From: Deltaproteobacteria bacterium
GTDB lineage: Bacteria; Desulfobacterota; Desulfobaccia; Desulfobaccales; 0-14-0-80-60-11
Reading direction: 5' to 3'
NCBI GenBank assembly: GCA_003599195.1
Contig: QZIZ01000041.1
Location: 1-36,889 of the forward strand
Length of the DNA stretch: 36,889 nucleotides
The position numbers were made by a program, and so were the translations under genes. A model generated the notes under the pieces. The model had not been told where the DNA came from. It ran no database searches and was given only the letters and a program-made list of their open reading frames with translations. Positions within the stretch are counted from its first letter, which is position 1. Every line of letters starts with the position of its first letter. Below are positions 31,033 through 36,889 of this stretch, piece by piece.

Positions 31033-32973
31033 TCACTTCTCCTCATTGTTGGGTTCTTCCTTTGAGTTCCCTCCAAAAATCCCGGAAATACCGGTTTGGC
31101 GGACCAGCTTCCTTTTGCTGGGCGTGGGGGGAGAAGCGGGTATTGGTTCTTTACCGGGCCCTGGGGATTCAATCTCGGTTTTCCGATCTGTTTTCTTCTT
31201 TGCCTCAGGAACAAGACTACGGTCCGAAGGAGTTTCGATGACCGGGGGCACCTCTCCCCCCCCCGCCTTTATAGCCTCTTCTTGAGAAGGGGGACCGTCC
31301 TGGGTTATCAATGGGCTTTCCTCAGAGCCGGTGGTAAAGAGCTTAGAGATAGACCGAGATTTGGGGAAACCAGATGGTGCTTGGATAGAAGGAGGTTCTT
31401 GGGTGGTACCTGCCTCTGCCTGTTCCTGACCCGCTCCGGCTTTAAAAAGGCCCTTTTTAATATCCAACGGCTTCTGTGGCCTGAAAGTTGCCGGCCGTTT
31501 CGTTGGAGGAGAAGAAGGACCCGAAGGTCGGGGCTCTTTGCTTATATCAACAGTTATTTTTTCCCCGGCAGGAGATGAATCTGGTGGCTGGCTAATTGTC
31601 CCGGTAACTGGAAGCGTAGGAGGCGTCGACAAAGTGTGAGAAGGAAGAGCCGCATCTTCAGGAGATAATTCAGGTGTTGATGCCGTTGTTACCGCGGTGT
31701 CTGCAAAAGTTGGCGTTTGAGAAACCTGAGATGGTTCTGCAGTAGGAGTCACTGATGAGGAAATTGCCGTCGCTTCCACCACATTATCTGGGACCAGGGG
31801 TTCCGGAGGTAAACTGACAGGCTGCTCTGGAGCAGTCGTCATCACCGATACAGCGGGTGAGGAAGGTGCGGGGGCTTGAGTCTGGTCTTGGGGGGATGAT
31901 GGTATCACCGGAGCAGACTGGACCTGGTCGACAACCGGCGCACTCACAGATGGAGTCGGCGGAGATGGGGGTGCAGTGGCTGGCGTGGGGATACTTATTG
32001 GGGCCGAGGGCAGTGCTTCTGGGGGCGACGTTGGTATTATCGGCGAGGGCGCGGGTTCCGAAGGAGTAGTAACTATTGCCTCCGAAGGCGCCGACGTCGA
32101 AGGTTCGGGGTAAACCGGTATACTTGGTGCCGGCTGTTGACCTGGCGGAACTAATGATTTTACAGAGACCTCTGGAGGTTCGGGCTCCGGCGGTAAAATT
32201 AGTGTGGCCCAATCATCCGGCTCCCAAATTATCTGCCCAGTACCCTTCATAGGGGTTGGGTGTCCACTTTGGCCTTCCCATATATGAGCGTTAACCACAA
32301 TTTGCCGTTTTAATAATGGCGTAACAATAGAAATTGTGCCACTAATCAGCGTATCTTTGGGAAGACGGTCCAGACGCAGGCGTATCTCATGAGGCCCAGG
32401 AGAAAGCTTTTCAGGTTCCAGCTTAAATCCTGAGATATTCGAGATGAGGCTACAGGAAACCGGCACATAAATCCGAAGGATAAACTCATGCCCTTGTCCA
32501 TAAGCCAGTTGTCCCATTTGTAGAGAAAAAGGATATCGCCACTCTCCTTCTTCTTTTGGGAGTCCAATTACATTGCCTCGGACTTCCACTTTTTCAGGGT
32601 GAAGCCCCTTACCCGGTTTTACCAAAATTGCGCACGCTTCCTCAGGTTGCGTCACCTCGTTTAGTCCGGTGACTTCGACGAGCACATTACGGAGAATGAC
32701 TCCGTCCGAATCAACTACCAAAACCGGTCCTTTCAGAGACCAAATAGTGGCTCCATCTCCCTCACCTTCCAAGATCAAGCGGCGTTTGACAATGACAGGG
32801 CCAGCAAACTCCCGAGGGAATAATTGCAATGTATCCCCGTCCATCTTGGCATCAATTTTTTCTTGTAACGTTAGTTCTTTTGGGGGTGACGTGGTAGAAT
32901 AAGTATTATTTTGGTCCCCCGAGCTTTTTTGGATAATCTCTTTCAGACCTTTCAATTTATCTAAGAAGCCCAT
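31033..32973 (-). CDS. Beta-helix-start, Pro/Ser/Thr-rich scaffold-like protein
   Basis: A 646-residue protein. Residues about 35-120 have the repeated short strands of a beta-helix (GDTLQLFPREFAGPVIV, GDGATIWSLKGPVLVVDSDG, VILRNVLVEV). Residues about 140-265 look like another beta-rich domain. From 265 to 600 it is a long Pro/Ser/Thr/Ala-rich disordered stretch. Three short hydrophobic motifs stand out in the tail: KKGLFKAG (F510), ISKLFTTG (F546) and ISGIFGG (F633). It sits between the kinase and the vWA-pseudokinase, so it is a candidate substrate or scaffold. I know no named family. Confidence 0.7.
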   Translation of the reverse strand: MGFLDKLKGLKEIIQKSSGDQNNTYSTTSPPKELTLQEKIDAKMDGDTLQLFPREFAGPVIVKRRLILEGEGDGATIWSLKGPVLVVDSDGVILRNVLVEVTGLNEVTQPEEACAILVKPGKGLHPEKVEVRGNVIGLPKEEGEWRYPFSLQMGQLAYGQGHEFILRIYVPVSCSLISNISGFKLEPEKLSPGPHEIRLRLDRLPKDTLISGTISIVTPLLKRQIVVNAHIWEGQSGHPTPMKGTGQIIWEPDDWATLILPPEPEPPEVSVKSLVPPGQQPAPSIPVYPEPSTSAPSEAIVTTPSEPAPSPIIPTSPPEALPSAPISIPTPATAPPSPPTPSVSAPVVDQVQSAPVIPSSPQDQTQAPAPSSPAVSVMTTAPEQPVSLPPEPLVPDNVVEATAISSSVTPTAEPSQVSQTPTFADTAVTTASTPELSPEDAALPSHTLSTPPTLPVTGTISQPPDSSPAGEKITVDISKEPRPSGPSSPPTKRPATFRPQKPLDIKKGLFKAGAGQEQAEAGTTQEPPSIQAPSGFPKSRSISKLFTTGSEESPLITQDGPPSQEEAIKAGGGEVPPVIETPSDRSLVPEAKKKTDRKTEIESPGPGKEPIPASPPTPSKRKLVRQTGISGIFGGNSKEEPNNEEK

Positions 32974-33134
32974 TTTGTATTACCTTTTCCTAAAAATCAG
33001 GAACATACAGAGATCAGAACATTATTTCCAAGGTTGATCAAAAAGCGTTACCTTGGTTTTTGCATTTGCAACCCGAGAAGGTTATGGGGCAAAAATTATT
33101 GCTTATCGGCTCTTCTATAAAAACCCACATCCGG

Positions 33135-34601
33135 CTAAACTTGGATAATTTGTACCTCTGCAATTTTTCCTTTGGGTTCCTGTGACAGCCTGATTTGAGT
33201 GCCGTCCTTCAGCTCTACTGCCCGCCCAACGGGAACCCGATTGCCGCCCGGGGAAGTGAGGGAGGCAAGGTTCTGGTTAACTAATAGCCATTTGCCCCCG
33301 TGGAAGACAAAATATCCCTGGGGTGTCCGATCCGCTTCTTCCCCGGGAAACTCTCCCGCAAAGGCATGCCACTTGAAAAGTGACTTGTAATGATAGATCA
33401 CCAGTTGGCCGTCGGCAAACCACTGCCCTGGGCGCCGTTCTGAGCGCAACTTCAACATGGGAATGGTGTTAGTTGAAGGTTTAGCCCCGCAGAAACCACA
33501 GCGAACATGCCGCTCGTCATACAGCACAAACATTTGGTGAGCACAAGACTTGTTGGTGCAGGGGAACAACAAATCCCAAGTTTTTACCATTCCCCATTCC
33601 CATTCCATTGCGGTGGGGCGTTGATTGGGAGAATGTAGGCCTTCCACAAAAGCCTTTTTAAAAAGTTCAGATATATTGGGCCCCAAAACCGTATAGGGTA
33701 TCTTCAGGTTCTTGGGGCGGTTGGAGTGATCGCTGGGATGTTCGACGAACAGGGCCTTGGTCCCCATAGCCAATGCATCATCCTCTTCCGCTGACTTGGT
33801 GGAGTGAATTTTGGGACCTTTCAATGGATGCCGATTAAAAAGATATTCGTAAATTAACACCGGCAAGGCGTGTAGATCTGTAAATGAACAGGGATGTTGG
33901 CGCTTCGGGTCATTAAGAGGCAGGTGAATGGTTGACAAGACTTCAGGCGCAACATATCCCGGGGTCCCCAGGACATCCGGCGGAAATAACTGGGGCACTA
34001 CCAGGGAGTCGATGTCAATGACCACACACTGGCCGGTGGTGGGGTCAACCAGGACGTTATTACAGGATAAGTCAGAGTGGGCTAGGCCGGCCTGATGCAT
34101 CCTGCGCACCGCCCGGGCCATTAAGATACATAAAGAAAAAAAATTCATCCAGGTTCCCAATTCCTGGGGAGCCATTTGGGCCAGATAACCGCGCACCTTA
34201 CCTTGAAACCACTTACCGTTCTTTTCCTGGCCGGACCACGGACCGCTGGCAAAAAAATAATTATTAGGATAAGTAGGGGCAACGATGCCGATCTCCGGTT
34301 TGACTACAATCCCCGTAGGCCAGCAGAAGAGTTTCTTAAAATATTCCGCGGTCGTAGCGGTTACTCCCCTTGCACCCCCCTGGGCTTCCGGCAGGGTGGG
34401 GTTATACTTGGTGAGGATATTTTCCAGGCGCAACATCCGGTTGGGATCGCGCCCGGCGGACTGATCCTTGAAGAACTGAACTACATAGGAACGGTCCGGA
34501 CTGAAATAGGTCCTCTTCATCCCGCCTTCGGGAGGATCGGGCTTGAACACGAATTCTACGTTTCGCCCATCTCTCAAGGCTGCTTTGACCACTGCGCTCA
34601 T
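33135..34601 (-). CDS. Ser/Thr protein kinase (TerY-P type) with zinc ribbon and FHA-like tail
   Basis: A 488-residue kinase. Residues 1-335 form the kinase fold: a Lys in VVQFFKD near 45-50, catalytic loop AHSDLSCNN with D177 and N182, metal site DID with D196/D198, then GTPGYVAPEVL and a P+1-like region. Residues 348-371 are a four-cysteine zinc ribbon (CTNKSC and CGFC). The last 90 residues (GGKWLLVNQ, VPVGRAVELKDGTQIRL) resemble a small FHA-like beta domain. Its start overlaps the phosphatase stop (ATGA), giving a kinase-phosphatase pair. All catalytic residues are present. Confidence 0.86.
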   Translation of the reverse strand: MSAVVKAALRDGRNVEFVFKPDPPEGGMKRTYFSPDRSYVVQFFKDQSAGRDPNRMLRLENILTKYNPTLPEAQGGARGVTATTAEYFKKLFCWPTGIVVKPEIGIVAPTYPNNYFFASGPWSGQEKNGKWFQGKVRGYLAQMAPQELGTWMNFFSLCILMARAVRRMHQAGLAHSDLSCNNVLVDPTTGQCVVIDIDSLVVPQLFPPDVLGTPGYVAPEVLSTIHLPLNDPKRQHPCSFTDLHALPVLIYEYLFNRHPLKGPKIHSTKSAEEDDALAMGTKALFVEHPSDHSNRPKNLKIPYTVLGPNISELFKKAFVEGLHSPNQRPTAMEWEWGMVKTWDLLFPCTNKSCAHQMFVLYDERHVRCGFCGAKPSTNTIPMLKLRSERRPGQWFADGQLVIYHYKSLFKWHAFAGEFPGEEADRTPQGYFVFHGGKWLLVNQNLASLTSPGGNRVPVGRAVELKDGTQIRLSQEPKGKIAEVQIIQV

Positions 34602-36583
34602 ACCAGAATCTCCCGAGAGAGGATCACGAGAGTGCGGTCATCGGCCGAACCTCTTACCTGGTAGGAATCAAGCCATGATTGCAGTCGGGCGGCAGGAAGG
34701 ACATTCTCATCCGGCAATACTCCCAGGGCAGCGGCCCAAAGCAGCTCCGGAGAGTTCATTAACTCAGGCAGCGGGATTCCCAATTGTTCCGCTAGCAAAC
34801 CCACGGTTCGGATAGGCATTTGCTCAATTCCCGTAGGGGTAACGACATTGGCCAGGTAGTGAAACTGAGCCTTTTCTATCTCCTCCAGTTTGGCGAGCTT
34901 GGTTTTCTTGAGGGCCGCGACTGCACTCTCTACTGTTACTCCCTTGAGTTCCAACACCCCATTGATTATTAGGTCGCCCCACAGGTTCAGCATGCCAGGA
35001 TCATTGGGGAAGTAATCATCCGCCACTCCATCGCTCATTACAAGCAAGGCTCGCATGGGACTAAAGAACCCAAAGGTTTTGCTCATTAAGTTGAAGCGTT
35101 CCAATTTGTTTTTGGACGTTAGAAAATCAGTCTGACCAGCATATTCCCCAGTGTCAGGCACTCCCAGTAAGCGGAGGTTACATTTGTTATCCACCGCTGC
35201 TAACATCCCGTCTCCCACCTGGCAGGTAAGGATAAAGCTGTAATTCATATTTTTATATTTTACTAAACTATGCGCAGCTAATAATAAAGTTGCAGAAAGA
35301 TCGTTGACATTGAGCTCCTGGTTTTCTCCCAAAATCTTCTGGTGGGCTTCACTTTCTTTTCGTTCCTCTGCGGCCTGCTCCACAGCCTGATATGCCTTAT
35401 GCATGGCTTGATGCAGAGCCTGTTGGACAAATTCAAGGTCTGCTTCATCAAAGGAATAATCCGTGGAATCTCTCCTAAAGGTCTCACCATCCCAAATTTT
35501 TCGTTCTTTGATCCGATGATTATTCAGCTGTTCAGCCAAATAATTCATTGCCGCCCGGCAAGATGCTTTTGCGCCAACCCGAGAAAATTTTTTTGAGCCT
35601 GCTCCATCAGATACGGCGATTATAGTCCAGTCTCCGCTAACGCTGCATTCAAACCAGTCGTCACAGTTGGTGCCCCCATGTTTATGACTTTTCCCACGCA
35701 CCCTTGCGCCAATAAGTTTCAACTCACCCGGAACCTCCAGGAAGGTATGATAATGCTCTTCGTGTTTGTCAGGGCCCTCAGGAACTGGTAGGTACTGCCA
35801 TTGGCCTAAGACGGGACGAGAAATTTCCTCTTTCGGCACCACGATTCCCTCGATGGTTGCGGGTGGCATAGCTGCTTCCATCTCGGGAGATGTGACCACG
35901 GTTGGTGTACTACCCGACAAAGTAGCTTTTGGATAGGTTTGACGTGGAATAGACTGAGGAGGGTTCAAGAAGAAATCTGAAATAGGGGACTCCAATGCGT
36001 TAAAAGGAACATCTTCAGGAGTAATGGTATAAGTTGGCAGTTTTTTTCCAGGGAGCGCTGGCTTAGAGGTTTTATCCATTTCTTTCTCCTTCTGAGAAAT
36101 GATAAGGGTCTGTTCCCCAGCCTTTCTACCTTCCGATGTCAACGGCGTAGTAGCCATAACCGTTTTAGCTTTAAGAATCTCATCTGGGTGATGGTCAGGG
36201 GTACCAGCCTCAGTGTCAATGGATTCGTCAAATAAAACGGAATAAATCTTATGGGTTAGATAAGAAGTCTCAGCTTCATGTTTCGTGTGTATAAGTTTTC
36301 CTTGTGACTCCCAAAGCATTTTGACAACAGAAAATTCATAAATCTCTTGGTCGAAATAATTTTCCAAATCCATTTTATATCTTAAATATTGTTCGAGCAT
36401 CTCAGCTATAGAAGTTGCAATTTTACTTGCCTTTTCCTGGAAATCCGGGAATTTAATAAGCTTAGCCCAATTCTCCCGCAAAGTTTTTTCGTCCTCTGTT
36501 TTCTCAAGAAGGCCAAGTTTCCATTTAACTATATTAATAATCTGTTGTCTTTTTTCTGTTATCGGTTCTCTAAATACGTTCAT
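34598..36583 (-). CDS. PP2C-family protein phosphatase with N-terminal helical domain
   Basis: A 661-residue protein. Residues 1-115 are helical with no known match (TEKRQQIINIVKWKLGLLEK near the start), 130-290 a disordered linker, and 295-660 a PP2C phosphatase of the PP2C_2 type: GTNCDDWF, AVSDGAGS with D326, QVGDGML, LVMSDGVADDY and SADDRTLVIL, which supply the metal-binding Asp set. It should remove phosphate from Ser/Thr in the same pathway as the kinase. The start has an AT-rich leader with a candidate promoter upstream. It is the first gene of the minus-strand run. Confidence 0.88.
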   Translation of the reverse strand: MNVFREPITEKRQQIINIVKWKLGLLEKTEDEKTLRENWAKLIKFPDFQEKASKIATSIAEMLEQYLRYKMDLENYFDQEIYEFSVVKMLWESQGKLIHTKHEAETSYLTHKIYSVLFDESIDTEAGTPDHHPDEILKAKTVMATTPLTSEGRKAGEQTLIISQKEKEMDKTSKPALPGKKLPTYTITPEDVPFNALESPISDFFLNPPQSIPRQTYPKATLSGSTPTVVTSPEMEAAMPPATIEGIVVPKEEISRPVLGQWQYLPVPEGPDKHEEHYHTFLEVPGELKLIGARVRGKSHKHGGTNCDDWFECSVSGDWTIIAVSDGAGSKKFSRVGAKASCRAAMNYLAEQLNNHRIKERKIWDGETFRRDSTDYSFDEADLEFVQQALHQAMHKAYQAVEQAAEERKESEAHQKILGENQELNVNDLSATLLLAAHSLVKYKNMNYSFILTCQVGDGMLAAVDNKCNLRLLGVPDTGEYAGQTDFLTSKNKLERFNLMSKTFGFFSPMRALLVMSDGVADDYFPNDPGMLNLWGDLIINGVLELKGVTVESAVAALKKTKLAKLEEIEKAQFHYLANVVTPTGIEQMPIRTVGLLAEQLGIPLPELMNSPELLWAAALGVLPDENVLPAARLQSWLDSYQVRGSADDRTLVILSREILV

Positions 36584-36639
36584 AATAGCACCTTATACCA
36601 TTGATTTTCGGTATTAATTAAACACAGGAGGTTGATAAC

Positions 36640-36668
36640 ATTATATGCTATGGATAACAAGCTCTCAT
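36640..36668 (-). promoter_or_regulatory. Candidate sigma-70-type promoter for the phosphatase-kinase operon
   Basis: On the minus strand, TATAAT (36640-36645) matches the -10 consensus exactly, and ATGAGA (36663-36668) matches four of six -35 positions at 17-bp spacing. The -10 lies about 57 bases upstream of the phosphatase ATG. Confidence 0.4.
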
Positions 36669-36690
36669 TATATTTTACTCAGAACTCAAA

Positions 36691-36781
36691 AGCAGCCTGT
36701 TGTCAAAAATCTCACATTTGGGACAAAAACATCTTTTCCTGGATATTTTTCTCCTTTTGTGGCCGATGGCAACAGGCTGCT
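36691..36781. repeat. 91-bp element with perfect 12-bp inverted repeats (MITE-like)
   Basis: AGCAGCCTGTTG 36691-36702 is the exact reverse complement of CAACAGGCTGCT 36770-36781. The interior has no gene. The arms resemble IS ends, and a third partial copy follows 13 bases later in the presumed IS terminus. Confidence 0.5.
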
Positions 36782-36793
36782 CCACCTCTTATT

Positions 36794-36889
36794 AGCAGGC
36801 TGTTGAAAAACCATTGCATTAAGCTACGTCGTCCTCTTTGAAGACGATTCGGTACCCTTATGGCGGACAAATTCTCAAAAAATCTGGAC
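36794..36889 (+). mobile_element. Candidate insertion-sequence terminus, cut by window edge
   Basis: AGCAGGCTGTTGAAAAAC (36794-36811) is a motif widely seen at IS terminal inverted repeats. No transposase reading frame is visible before the window ends, so this is a partial end only. The bases 36584-36889 otherwise hold no convincing gene. Confidence 0.4.

Noticed and set aside
31096..31578. 160-codon plus-strand ORF
   Set aside because: Antisense to the Pro/Ser-rich scaffold gene; composition mirrors that repetitive sequence.
31600..32150. Repetitive look suggestive of tandem repeats or CRISPR
   Set aside because: It is Pro/Ser/Thr-rich coding sequence with irregular codons; there are no regular spacers or identical units.
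36632..36841. Plus-strand ORF after AGGAGG at 36626
   Set aside because: The ribosome site is misplaced for TTG 36632 (no spacing) and for ATG 36650 (18 nt), and the frame runs through the inverted repeats of the MITE/IS region.

Overview
The window looks like a stretch of accessory DNA from an anaerobic, Desulfobacterota-like (deltaproteobacterial) genome. That placement is an inference from the flavour of the proteins (type-4 uracil-DNA glycosylase, cytidylate-kinase-like protein with a BON-like tail, DUF2071, YidD, PgpA, CFI-box protein) and is not proven. There is no rRNA or tRNA that I can see and no CRISPR array.

Region A (1 to about 12,930, plus strand, GC-rich, tightly packed, strong GGAGG ribosome sites, many 1 to 8 nt overlaps) reads like the early/maintenance region of a phage, phage-plasmid or integrative element. 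It opens with about 530 gene-free bases full of hairpins and GNRA-like loops, a candidate large structured RNA. About 20 mostly small genes follow. Recognisable ones are a Ycf46-like AAA+ ATPase followed by Ycf35-like DUF1257 and DUF2997 proteins, a DUF3150-like protein, a DUF488-like protein, an orphan ParB with a cysteine-rich N-terminus, a DNA polymerase sliding clamp (DnaN), a Gp3/recombination-directionality-factor-like protein and an Fe-S PD-(D/E)XK nuclease. No capsid, tail, integrase or polymerase gene is in view. A strong terminator closes the block.

Region B (about 12,930 to 17,970) is clearly more AT-rich and has unrelated single genes: a type-4 uracil-DNA glycosylase, a cytidylate-kinase-like/BON protein and a DUF2071 protein on plus. 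On minus there is a phospholipase-D-type nuclease lipoprotein, small hypothetical proteins, a 57-residue membrane protein, a DUF4177 protein, YidD and an L7/L12-C-terminal-like protein.

Region C (about 36,640 down to 17,970, all minus strand) is the most interesting part. It begins with a PP2C phosphatase overlapping a Ser/Thr kinase. Next come a beta-helix/disordered scaffold protein, a TerY-like vWA domain fused to a degenerate kinase (pseudokinase), a DA1-like LIM/metallopeptidase, a CFI-box protein, PgpA, a double cysteine-module protein, a truncated TerY-like vWA and a hypothetical protein. A type-IIB P-type cation ATPase, a zinc-ribbon/membrane/OB-like protein, a HerA/DUF87 ATPase with extra cysteine clusters and an HExxH-containing protein complete the run. 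The phosphatase, kinase and vWA genes match the TerY-P phosphorylation triad known from comparative genomics. The pseudokinase fusion, the scaffold with repeated short motifs, the two HExxH proteins and the HerA module are additions that may form a larger stress, metal or defence signalling system. No TerB, TerC or TerD is present.

The right edge holds a 91-bp element with perfect 12-bp inverted repeats and then a sequence typical of an insertion-sequence end, running out of the window.
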